In this document: one piece after another, positions 51,196 through 61,186 of the stretch
Position numbering within the stretch: position 1 is the first letter of the stretch
Layout of the letters: every line of letters begins with the position of its first letter
Assembly (NCBI GenBank): GCA_025093555.1
Contig: JAIWNF010000007.1
Location: 248,001 to 312,000, forward strand
Length of the DNA stretch: 64,000 nt
Reading direction: 5' to 3'
Origin: Circinella umbellata
Taxonomy: Eukaryota; Mucoromycota; Mucoromycetes; Mucorales; Lichtheimiaceae
Notes under the pieces: model-generated
The model's input: only the letters and a program-made list of their open reading frames with translations
The model's database searches: none
Told to the model about the DNA's origin: nothing
Translations under genes and position numbers: made by a program

Positions 51196-54100
51196 TTAGA
51201 ATTTGGCACCCATGAAAGAACCGACCTTTGTGGATCTATTTAAGAGTTAAAAATTAAATCTGATTAGCTTCTGACTCTTCACCCATTTTAACAAGATAGA
51301 AGGGGATTATTGACGAATACTCACTGTCGAACACCAAGATCAAACATAATTTTCTCAGAACCACCAGGAATAGCGTAAGCACGGACTTCGCGATATAAAC
51401 ATTCAATCTTTTCACCTTGACCACCACGAGTGTATGCTAAACCGCCAAAAATTTGAGCTGCTTTACGTGTATAGAATTTAAAAGTACGTGTTGCTTGTGC
51501 TTTGCAAAGAGCAATTGGACCACCCAAACGAATAGGTTGTATATCTTCGGGCATTTGTTGGGTTTGATAAGCTAAAGATTCTAACCAGGTACGTATGAGT
51601 AGCTTCACACTTTCTAATCATATGTGCTAATTTGTTTCGGATGACGGGATGATTGATTAAACGCTTACCAAAGGTTTCACGTTTATGTGCATACTAAAAA
51701 ATAAAAATGGAATGGCATAAATAAATGGAACTAGCCTTGTACTATCTATATACGTTTTGAGTTATAGGTCATTATTATTATTACCTTGAGAGATTCTTCA
51801 ATACAGACACGAGCAAATGTATTCGCTTGAATAATGATATCCATTCTTTCGCTGTTAAAGTTGCTGTACCATTAAAAAAAAGAATATTTGTGTTATTGTC
51901 TAAAGTTATTTCAAATGAGTCTTATCATTTAATGTTTTACTGTTTTTACTTACAACATAATACACTTGAAGCCTCGATCTTGTTTGCCAATCAAGTTTTG
52001 CTTCGGGACCTTTACATCTTCAAAAGTAATATAAGCGGTACCGGACGGCCAACACCAGAGCAGTTTATTTGGCGGGTAGTAACGCCAGGCATAGAACGTT
52101 CAACCAACAAGAATGAAATGCCATTGAAACCGGGTTCATCAGTACAGCACGCGACAGTAAAATAGTCGACATAGACACCGTTTGTGATCCACTATTAAAA
52201 TAAATTATTATAGTTGTATAAGTCTTTGTTCTTTCTGTCATCTTATGTACGAAAGAATGTATTTTTCGCTGCATACGTACCTTATTTTCACCGTTCAAGA
52301 TATAGTGATCGCCCATATCCTTGGCTTCTGTTTGTAAACCAGCAACATCAGAACCACCAGATGGTTCAGTAACACACAAACAAATATCTTTGGTACCAGC
52401 CAAACAATCCTTGACAACATTTTCTTTCAAGTACAGTCACCGCTCGCTATAACGATATCCGATAGAGTTTTGGCAAAAATATCGTTATATCGAGCGGACA
52501 AATCATATCTTTATTTTTTTTAAAAGGAAATAATACTAGTTTGATGGGCAATTTTTTATGTTTTTACTTTAGTTTTTAAATATTTTTGTGAAGAGTTTGA
52601 ACATCAAATTTATCTTCAGGCATCGCCTTTTCCAAAAAAAGAAAAGCCAGTGATATGCTGCTTCTTCTTCTTTCTTTTCAAAATCAGATTTTTTTTATTA
52701 TACTAACTTTGCAAGTCGAACTTGTTCTTGTCATTTTGAATGTCTTTATAAACAATAGACAGTTTTTTGATGCTGATTATAGAAGTACAACACTCGCATT
52801 TTTTTTTCTTATAAGGGATTGACATTAATTATATGTGACGATATGATTTTAATTCAGTTAGAAGGAATACCTTAAGGAATATTTGAAAATAAACACTGTA
52901 CGTACAAAGAAAAAAAGATCTATTTTATTTTTATAGCTTAGTTACAGTACGAATGATATAATGTGTTTAGGGTTCTCTTCTTTTTGTAAGATATATTACA
53001 TGTGAGGCCAAGTACATAAGGATAGAATTTTACCCGATCATTGCAGCTCGGATCATGAATTCGATATAACGATAATTCGATATAACGATGCACTTTTGGT
53101 CCGACGGGGTGTATCGTTATATCGAGCGGTGACTGTAATCTGAACCAAAGTTAACAACTGGTGGCAAACCAATACCTAAACCACCACAAAGAGCCCAGGT
53201 AACCTATTGAAAAAACGGATGTTCCGTGATATCATTCAAAATTGTGTGGAAGGGTGTTTCGATCTTTTTTATCTGGTTGAAGAAAACAAAATTATTAAAC
53301 TTACACATTGCGAAAGTTCATCAAAGACAATGATACGGTGGAAAGCGTCAAAGTTCTTGGGCTTGATATTGGCTGAAAGAGGATATGGATATAATTCATC
53401 AGGAATATTATGACCAATAGCGCCAAGGATACCAGCCTTAGCAGCCTTTATAAAGACTTCTCGGGGAGTATTTTTTGCTTCATCCCATTCATGACAAAAG
53501 GGTGTAATCTCTTTATCGACGAATTCACGAACGGCATTACGGACGGCACCACGGTGAGAATCATTGTAGTAAGGGCTGTACCAATCTTGATACCTATATA
53601 ATAGAAGAAAATATTATATATTCAGAAAAATTTACATTGTCAATCCGATAATTAGCCGATACTACTTACAAGGTACACCATATCAATTTATTTATTTTTA
53701 CAAGAATATGATTAAGTTTTTACTCACCACATGGGATCACCGTGAGGTACCATGTCGCCAAATTTTTCCTCAACAGTGAATGGTGGTCTATCTTGCTCTT
53801 CTTCATCTTCTCCTTCTTCTTCACCAGTACCAACTTCACCGATAAGATATTTTACAGCGATCTTTTCCAATACCGAGGCATTATGAAATGAATCGAACTT
53901 TTTGGTAGCATCTTTGCCGGATTGTTTCAGTAAAACTTTCTTACCACCTAACAAGAGACAACGATGCGTACGTAATTATTATACTGACTTTATTGCTTCT
54001 TTTTATGCTGTGTATAAACCATACACGAATTATTTCTATATAGGTTATCTGGATGGTCGTTCAAGAAATTTGTTACACGTAAACTTTGTCATGAATAATA

Positions 54101-54200
54101 ACCCAATTTAAAAAATAATTGAGTCAGCGAAAAAATATCCCTATCAATCACCTGCAGTGTTATGCTTTGCAACTTCTTCAACAATAAACTTCTTGGACAT
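51196..54200 (-). pseudogene. Broken cytochrome b5-acyl-CoA dehydrogenase fusion
   Basis: Formerly a fatty-acid oxidation-type flavoprotein with an N-terminal cytochrome b5 domain. The start is at 54200 (MSKKFIVEEVAKHNTA). The b5 core is recognisable (WVIIHDKVY, then VTNFLNDHP, then GGKKVLLKQSGKDATKKFDS). The dehydrogenase follows: [89 protein letters not shown] and IFGGLAYTRGGQGEKIE; the stop is at 51196. Lesions are: a one-base loss near 54078; a splice donor reading AT at 54047-54048; a 702-bp transposon at 52434-53135 inside a codon for Tyr; a one-base loss near 52050 (SGV then a shifted Trp); and an extra four bases (net +1) near 51590. The encoded enzyme cannot be made intact. Confidence 0.85.
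52434..53135 (-). mobile_element. Pogo-like non-autonomous element inserted in the dehydrogenase gene
   Basis: The element is 702 bp. Its ends are inverted copies of CAGTCACCGCTCG(C/A)TATAAC, one mismatch. It is flanked by TA on both sides (52432-52433, 53136-53137). Further copies of the ATATCGTTATATCGAGCGG motif lie just inside both ends. On the minus strand a decayed reading frame has SDFEKKEEEAAYHWLFFF, then after a frameshift MPEDKFDVQTLHKNI-stop, consistent with the C-terminus of a pogo/Tigger-type transposase. It is therefore a deletion derivative, with its transposase remnant in the same orientation as the host gene. Confidence 0.85.
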
Positions 54201-54446
54201 TTTGATATATGAAAGTAAAAATATATAGGTAAAACTAAAAGAAATTGTTAGTTAAAAGAAACGAGGTGAGGAGCATCTTCTTTTTTATTTGGCGCTTGGT
54301 TTTTTTTTTTTCAAACCTGGCGGCATGAAATTTTTGGCGTGGTGCCAACCATTTTATGATTTGGCGTCAGAATATCATTAGTAGCCACCCATTGTCTTTA
54401 TTTGGCGACTGACAACCCATTGAAAAAAAAAAAAAAGGTTCCAAAC
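54201..54446. other. Boundary zone upstream of the dehydrogenase pseudogene
   Basis: About 245 bp of promoter-like sequence with poly-T and poly-A runs and repeated TTTGGCG motifs (near 54289, 54332, 54371, 54400). The outer limit of the inverted repeat lies here or further left, because the matching right-arm sequence is outside the window. Confidence 0.5.
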
Positions 54447-54496
54447 AAAGCTTTGACTATCTTTTTTAATAATAAAGGAACAAATAATAGTTTTAA

Positions 54497-55627
54497 AAAT
54501 ATGAGAATATAAAAGCACTAAATAAGCAGTAGTAAAAACTATAACATCGGTCCTTCAAGAATACAACGTGGCAAATAGACTCTGCATATCGTACCCATCC
54601 TTGAAAGTCTCTAGCAGTAACTAGGTATGCTGACTGGATAATGCGAGATGTGAAAGGATTACTTGTAGGTAAGATCTCTCGCTTGATACAGGCCTTTAGT
54701 TTTGGCTAAAATTCCTCTATTGGGTTCAGCACTGGTGAGTATGGAGGTAGATATAGTATATGAAATCCACGATTTTCAACGGTATCCTTGACAATACTAC
54801 TATGATGAATGCTGGCATTATCCATTATAAAGATTCGTCCACGCATATAACTTTTTTCAAGAACATCCATAACAGTCTCCATAAATTGACAAAAATGATG
54901 CGCTCGTGCCCCAACTTTGCTGACTAAACGTTCTTTGCCAGCTTGTAGTTTCCTCTTCTTTAATGTGGTAACTGCTTAAGGCTTTCTCAGCGAAAGATTT
55001 ACAATCCTTTCCACCGCAATGGCACCTAATATTGAAACGCTCACACTTCGGTTTTTGGAAACTACTTCTTTGGGAGGTTAGCCCTTTTTTGACTGACCAC
55101 ACGTTCGTCGTAAATGTAAATTAAATCTTGCTTCGTCGATACAGTTGTATTCGTCATAATCGATGTTTTCCTTCTCCATATTAAATACCCAATTCATCCT
55201 TTTCTTGATTGTTTCTAGCGAGTTCTGGTAAGCCGTGACTTTTTCTAACTTTTTCGTAGTGAGACCACAGCATTTCACCAGATGTTTTTGACGACTACTT
55301 TGAGTGATCGCCACTGTAAAGCGTTCCCATAGCTGATCTTGAGGCTACTTGAGTGTCGCTGAAGGATTCTTGTCATATGGATCCTGTAAGAACAAGAAGT
55401 GTTAATTTATTAATACGAGATGTGGTCGTCCACGTTTTTAAGCCGACTTGGCAACTAGGCTTCTCCATCTTGAAATCGTGCAAAATATCGCTGAGCAGTC
55501 CTTTCTGGAATTCAAAGTATGCGAGAAGCTTTAGCAGCATTCAAGGTACATTTTGTGAATCGATGAGTTCAACGATCTGCAAGTCTGTATATCATCTGTC
55601 TGGACCTACAAAGTACGGCTTCTAAGT
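54497..55627 (-). pseudogene. Decayed IS630/Tc1-mariner-like transposase, left-arm copy
   Basis: Mirror copy of the one at 62820-63950. Blocks on the minus strand: an HTH region (LQIVELIDSQNV, shifted frames), CIDEARFNLHLRRTCGQSKK (first catalytic Asp block), then IFIMDNASIHHSSIV (second Asp) and PPYSPVLNPIEEF (Glu block). The Trp expected after IEEF is a TAG stop (54706-54708). There is also a frame change after SKKG and stops in the N-terminal region. The same lesions occur in both arms. Confidence 0.8.
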
Positions 55628-55830
55628 ATCCTAAATGTAACCATTTTGAACTGAGGATCTATTCATTTAAATAATACCTACCTCTTGGTTTATTACTGCT
55701 TTTTTGGGTTTGTTAATACGAGGTGATCCACGTCTTTTCTTTTCGCCTGTGTTTGAACACCTAATAATGTGAGTGGATCGAGTTCTTTGATGACGCATGT
55801 TGTAATTAAAAAATGACTCCGACTCCGATT

Positions 55831-56079
55831 GGCTACGGCTACGGTTACGGCTACGGCTACGGTTACGGCTACGGCTACGGTTACAGCTACGGTTACGGCT
55901 ACGGCTACGGTTACGGCTACGGTTACGGCTACGGTTACGGTTACGGCTACGGCTACGGTTACGGCTACGGTTACGGTTACGGCTACGGTTACGGTTACGG
56001 CTACGACTACGGTTACGGCTACGGCTACGGTTACGGCTACGGCTACGGCTACGGCTACGGCTACGGTTACGGCTACGGC
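55831..56079 (+). repeat. Hexanucleotide (TACGGY)n tract, left arm
   Basis: About 41 tandem copies of TACGGC/TACGGT, with one AGC and one GAC variant. All six reading frames are open across it. They encode Gly-Tyr, Val-Ala/Thr or Arg-Ser/Asn repeats depending on frame and strand. It lies about 160 bp upstream of the nuclease exon. Confidence 0.95.
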
Positions 56080-56238
56080 CACTCATCCACATGAACACAA
56101 AGGCGTTTTTTTTATATAAAAAAAACTCCCCAAAAGTATTATTGTTAATAAATAAACCAGTTTTCTTGTACCCCATTCTTTGTACGCGATTTGGTTTCTT
56201 GTTAACTCTTTCTTTTTTCTTCTGACTTTTTTTTTCAG

Positions 56239-57248
56239 ATATATCCCTGCTCACTTACAAAACGCCTACACGCACTGGATCCGATCGCTTGAGCAAGGTC
56301 ATTTTTAATGACGACTTTGTGAAAGACATTATGATCAATACGTTACTGGATATACCTGGCAATAATTATCGAATTGGCAACAACGAATGGTCAGATGGAT
56401 CACGGTCCGACGTGGTGTATGAGCCTGTTCAATCGTCTTTACCAATCGTTATTATTGAAATTCAACACCATGTCAATGCAGACTTTATGACCAGAGCGGT
56501 TCAATATTGTGTTCAAGCATACAAGAAGACCAGTAGACTCCCCATCATCATCGTTTTCAACACTGAGCTGACCAACATCGAGCTGCATCATGTACCTGTC
56601 TCTCCTACATTGTCTGGATACTTACTTCTGTCTTCTTATTGGGCCGCAAAAGCTATTTTAATCAACCCTAAAACGATCAGAAATACATCAAACACCAACG
56701 CTTTCACCACTGTTGCGACTTTTGTAATACAAAAGCATTCATCTTTGTTGGAATGCGACAAGTGGCAAGACCAAACAATGAAACGTCTATTTGCTATCTT
56801 ACAGACAAACCTACAGCAATCGATCAACCGGGAGCAAAAACTCGTGAACACTATCAAGGTGATGTGTGATCCAGGCATGGAATCATTGGGTAAGATCTTG
56901 GATACGGCAGAACGGCTTCAGTATGACTCACCCGCAATCCACAACGAAGCCCAGAATCATATGAAGAAATTGCAAACGCTGAAAAGACAATGTTACGAGT
57001 TGGATAAACCCGAGAAGAAAAAGGATGATGATATGTGCAACGATGAGAAGCGCTTCAAGAATACGATTGCTTTTGTGGATGATTACAAACTGAAGCTGGA
57101 CAAGAAGAACAAGAAGGGAAAGACGACAATGAGCTGGGTCGGTTGCCATGCAAAACTTAAAAATGAACCTAATGTAATTCAATACAAAACCTCGGAAGTC
57201 TTACGGGTTCAATATACCAAACATAAGAGAGTTAAGGCTGTAAAATGA
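56239..57248 (+). CDS. Predicted PD-(D/E)XK (EIQ-type) nuclease, left-arm copy
   Basis: The open exon starts after a pyrimidine-rich acceptor (CTTCTGAC branch-like, TTTTTTCAG ending at 56238) and reads ISLLTYKTPTRTGSDRLSKV, so a 5' exon is implied but not found. The first in-frame ATG is at 56331 (MINTLLDIPGNNYRIGN). The core has SDGSRSDVVYEP followed by LPIVIIEIQHHV and MTRAVQYCVQAYKK. The Asp ... Glu-x-Gln layout and the YxxQAY-type helix match the Rpn/PDDEXK_2 nuclease-transposase group, where Gln replaces Lys. The C-terminal third is Lys-rich (KKKDDDMCNDEKRF). It encodes the same protein as the right-arm copy. Its role is unknown; nuclease activity is inferred from the fold motif. Confidence 0.6.
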
Positions 57249-57507
57249 ATTACATACCCATACCCTGTATCACTCCACTTTATTCCAAACAACACTATAT
57301 TACAGAAAACCCACATGCAAAAGGAATAGTCATCATCTCACTAACACGGCCAAAATATTCTCATTCTTATATGCTTGATCATGTTGTTGAGTGTACAAAG
57401 GCTTTTAATGTAGTTTACCTTAATAAATATATCTACCCTACTCCCCCTTACACAACGTACAATATATTTCTTTTACTTGTGTCTATAATGCATCATTCAT
57501 TTATCAG

Positions 57508-57623
57508 TTAAGTTTTGGATGATGAGTAATTTCCTTCCAAAAATAGATTTGGAAGTGAAGAAAGTTCGTCTTCTTGATGGATAATTCCATTGTCGAAATT
57601 GTTGGACAACAAAAAACATGTAC
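57508..57623 (-). pseudogene. 3' fragment of the spacer nuclease paralogue, truncated at the arm edge
   Basis: Reverse-complement copy of 60812-60927. It holds only the last 38 codons or so of the paralogue gene (FLLSNNFDNGIIHQEDELSS onward). The rest is absent at the arm boundary. Confidence 0.9.
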
Positions 57624-58776
57624 AGTATTGTATTATAAGAACATTATCTCTTTATCCCAGATGAAATAAGAAATCATATTTAAGAAAATTAAAGTAAAAT
57701 AGGATAACTTAAATTAAAGAATAAAAGAGAGTATCATGGCTAAGTCCATTCTCTTATACAAAAAAAAAGGGCGAAGTCCAATATACTTCAGAACAGTAGC
57801 TATAGTAACCTTCTTAATTTATTAATGACTAATATTAAGTACCTGACTCTAATATCAATTATCTACATCATCATTCAATTAACTAAGCCCCGTAACTCAA
57901 AGAATAGAAATAGTATAAATACGCTGTTGTAAATATTATTTTAAAAGGTCTCCAAATGAAAGGCTAAATCTAGAAAAATCCAAATTCAGAGTTAACATTC
58001 TCTAAATTACGGGAGACTCTCGCTGATCTCCAAACACCCTTCTGTGCCTTGAAATAAAAAATCTTAATTTGGGGAGTTTGTTGGGCATGCTCTAAGTCTT
58101 TCTATTATTAAAAATACATGGTCCTTAGATCAAATTTGAGATAACCCTCCAAATTAGGAATTACCGATTAGGAAATTGAAAAATGTTTTTTTTGTTTTTT
58201 TTTCTATTCAGCGCACGGTCATCGCTTCATCCTTCAAAAGCAGTTTCATATCAATTGTATTTCGAATACTTTTTCCATTTTTGGTTTGACAGTGATTAGT
58301 AATATAAACACATAATTATCATTACAAATGCTGCTATTTATTTTTGTAGATGGATATTTATTAATTGACATGCTCCACCATAATAGAGAGAATTTAATGA
58401 TATATGTAATTATAAAGAGTACGTAGTTTTTATTTATGTCGCATTGACTTATTGGTGTCTTTTCAATTTTTTATTGTTTAAGACCATACACCATCTGAGA
58501 ATTTATACATTAGCGTATTTTTGTTATGTTTTGAAGACTCTATGTATCTCGAGCATTGGACTATGGTCTTACTAAGATCAATTTTTTTTATTTTTTATTA
58601 ATACTTTTTATATCCATTAAAAAAAACAGGAATAACTTATATAAATATAGAAATAATGACATAAATGACGTTGAACTCACTTCATATGTGAATCGACTAT
58701 TTTCAACTGCAACAATCGAGACTGTATATTAAATAGAGATGGAAACAATTGGTCAATAAGATGTATTTATCAATTT
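57624..58776. other. Unique spacer sequence, no gene seen
   Basis: AT-rich sequence in the left part of the inverted-repeat spacer without recognisable coding or repeats. Confidence 0.5.
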
Positions 58777-59845
58777 GTGTTCCTGAATTTCATTCAACTC
58801 ACCATAACCAATGGTTGTGTAATTTCGGGTCTCAAAAACATTGATGTTGCGAGTATCAAAAATTTGACATATAGCACTTTTCCAGGTGAAGGCCGTGTAT
58901 ATATTCCCAATGACAAAATTATTGATAGTGATGATCCTGAAGGTGCATCTGCTACCTACTCGTTGAACTTTTACATAGAATTGCTACAAGTGGAGTACCA
59001 AGGCACGAATTACAAATCAAGATTGGGATGCATATTATACTTCTGCATAATCTGAATTCTGTTAATAAATCATGTAGTGGTACCAAGCTACTTTTTGTTA
59101 CTGCTCTGCATGATCGCATATTTACTCCCAGAAGAATTGATCAAAAATATGACGGTGACGAATATTATTTACCAAGAACCAACATCTGTACTACAGAAGT
59201 GTAAGCAATACTCCGACATCACATGATCATCATCATCAGCCCCAAGCTAAGAAGTCATAATTAATACCACACGCCAAGTAATTCTTATTACCATCAAGCC
59301 GAGTAAATCACAATGCTGTCAAGCATAACATAACATAAATTATATAATATTGCCAAGCAACTCTTAGTATAGAAATAATATAATAACAAGTGGTTTATTA
59401 AATAAATAAAGAACAGTTGATTTGATATAAAGTGCTCTCAATTCCCGTTTGGTCTATTCTATTTTTATACTATTTATTATATTACAAGAAGGCAGATATT
59501 TCTTTTTATTTTGTACCGTCGCCAGTTCCCTGTATGAGCTGCCTTCGCAATGACTATTATAAAGCACAAGGACAGACATTATCAACAGTTGGTATATATT
59601 TGGAAGAGTCTGTTTTTGCCCATGGTCAACTGTATGTTGTTCTTTCCAGCGCTACAGATTCTGCAAACATTAAAATTGCATTAAATCGATTCAACCAAAC
59701 ATACAATACTGTTCCAAAAACTAATAATAATGTAGTCTATCATGAACCTCTCCTATCATCCGTGACATTGATATCTCCATTTATAATATATTGTATTTTA
59801 GTATTATTATTACTATTACTATTACTATTTTATCATTTATTTTGA
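58777..59845 (+). pseudogene. Decayed Helitron/PIF1-type helicase C-terminal region
   Basis: Blocks in shifted frames match the C-terminal part of Helitron PIF1-like helicases: VISGLKNIDVASIKNLTYST, EGASATYSL, SCSGTKLLFVTALHDRIF and KAQGQTLSTVGIYLEESVFA followed by HGQLYVVLSSATDSANIKIA. The usual arginine finger (ALSR) reads VLSS, and there are stops and frameshifts near 59050 and 59540. About 220 bp of unrelated-looking sequence separates the two parts (59215-59440). No rep domain or certain Helitron ends were found. Confidence 0.8.
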
Positions 59846-60411
59846 CGTATTGATATTATTCTCAACTTAATAGTCAATACTATCAATTTTATAATTATTA
59901 TCTTTATCATTATCATTAGTATTATATTGTTTTTCGATTTATATATTTATTAACTCAAAACATATTATATAGCATGGGGCTCATTTAGTCGAGCGAAGCG
60001 AAACAGTACGGTTAGCTATTATTAAAGATATATAACAAAGTCTCAAAGGATTTCTCAAAGAACTTTACCTTGTCTGTTTTTATTCCCTACTCTTATTAAA
60101 ACAACCAAATATCACATTATCGATGAGTGTATTATTTATAGACTACTATTAATGTATTAAAAACCCACGTTACCTGTTACGTAAAAAAAGGATTGTTTCA
60201 TATTAAGAAATAAATCGTTTACTAGTAAAAAAGAGTATCATTTTATATTAAAAATAATAGAAAATACGTAAAAAGTATTTCATAAAAAAAAGTACATAAA
60301 AAAACGATGCTATAACAGGCTATCCAGAGATTATCAATTTTCGCGGATTTCCTTTTTTGCTTTCTGTAAAATTTTGGAAAAGGAAAAAACAGAACTCTTT
60401 TGCAAAAACCC
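59846..60411. other. Spacer sequence before the paralogue gene
   Basis: AT-rich; a GC-containing TCGAGCGAAGCGAAAC motif at about 59990-60005 stands out but no defined element end could be shown. Confidence 0.45.
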
Positions 60412-60927
60412 ATGTTTCCGTGTGACCCCGTGCAACAAGAGCGAATCTTGAAGATGCTCTCTGAAAAAAATGTCATCGACATTATAGCCAAGACTTTAGT
60501 CAATGTCTATGAAGGCACTTACTCTTTAAGCAGCACCCTAAATGTTGAAAATGGAATATTGGCCACGTACATCGCATGCCGCGAAATAGACAACGCTTTA
60601 CCACCCATTATTTTGCATATTCAACCAAATTTGTGTCAAGATGGAATGACGACTGCCGTTAATCAGTGCCTGCAAATTTATCAGCAGTATCATCAACTGC
60701 CAGTCATTTTGCTCATAACATCAAACAAGCTTACAGATCCATTTTTTGCTCCATTCAAACCAGTACCGGACAAGTCAGACCTTTACTTTTTACCCAACGC
60801 TGCCTGGTGCGGTACATGTTTTTTGTTGTCCAACAATTTCGACAATGGAATTATCCATCAAGAAGACGAACTTTCTTCACTTCCAAATCTATTTTTGGAA
60901 GGAAATTACTCATCATCCAAAACTTAA
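60412..60927 (+). CDS. Degenerate paralogue of the EIQ-type nuclease
   Basis: The ATG at 60412 (MFPCDPVQQERILKMLSEKN) gives 171 residues. It aligns with the arm nuclease over its core: ALPPIILHIQPNL against SLPIVIIEIQHHV, then TTAVNQCLQIYQQYHQLPVI against TRAVQYCVQAYKKTSRLPII. The catalytic Asp and Glu positions read Ala/Thr/Tyr and His. The C-terminal helical and Lys-rich extension of the nuclease is missing. The frame is intact despite the changed active site. The last 116 bp lie in the right arm of the inverted repeat, and the gene converges with the right-arm nuclease copy. A non-catalytic role or neutral drift are both possible. Confidence 0.55.
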   Translation: MFPCDPVQQERILKMLSEKNVIDIIAKTLVNVYEGTYSLSSTLNVENGILATYIACREIDNALPPIILHIQPNLCQDGMTTAVNQCLQIYQQYHQLPVILLITSNKLTDPFFAPFKPVPDKSDLYFLPNAAWCGTCFLLSNNFDNGIIHQEDELSSLPNLFLEGNYSSSKT

Positions 60928-61186
60928 CTGATAAATGAATGATGCATTATAGACACAAGTAAAAGAAATATATTGTACGTTGTGTAAGGGGGAGTAGGGT
61001 AGATATATTTATTAAGGTAAACTACATTAAAAGCCTTTGTACACTCAACAACATGATCAAGCATATAAGAATGAGAATATTTTGGCCGTGTTAGTGAGAT
61101 GATGACTATTCCTTTTGCATGTGGGTTTTCTGTAATATAGTGTTGTTTGGAATAAAGTGGAGTGATACAGGGTATGGGTATGTAAT

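Larger units (their letters stand above)
54447..57623 (+). repeat. Left arm of giant inverted repeat
   Basis: This 3177-bp segment reappears as its reverse complement at 60812-64000. Positions pair with a constant sum of 118435 inside the hexanucleotide tract and 118447 outside it, because that tract is 12 bp longer on the right. The inner limit is sharp: ...CATGTAC at 57623 pairs with GTACATG at 60812 and the next base differs. The outer limit is at least 54447. Only a few substitutions were noticed, for example near 54560, in the hexamer tract and near 55708. It contains a dead transposase, the TACGGY tract and a nuclease gene. Confidence 0.95.

Noticed and set aside
52065..52430. Separate gene starting MKENVVKDC
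   Set aside because: The start is a TTG at the transposon edge; the sequence is simply the dehydrogenase exon downstream of the insertion.
55667..56254. Arg-Ser/Asn-rich frame on the minus strand (and its right-arm mirror)
   Set aside because: It is one of six frames opened by the hexamer tract and runs antisense through the upstream region of the nuclease exon; unit changes are non-silent in this frame.
57245..57511. Small ORF downstream of each arm nuclease
   Set aside because: It overlaps the nuclease stop, has random composition, and is not recognisable; its identity in both arms only reflects the duplication.
59985..60030. TCGAGCGAAGCGAAAC motif as a Helitron 3' end
   Set aside because: Only a very short imperfect stem and no CTRR terminus at the right place; not enough to call an element end.
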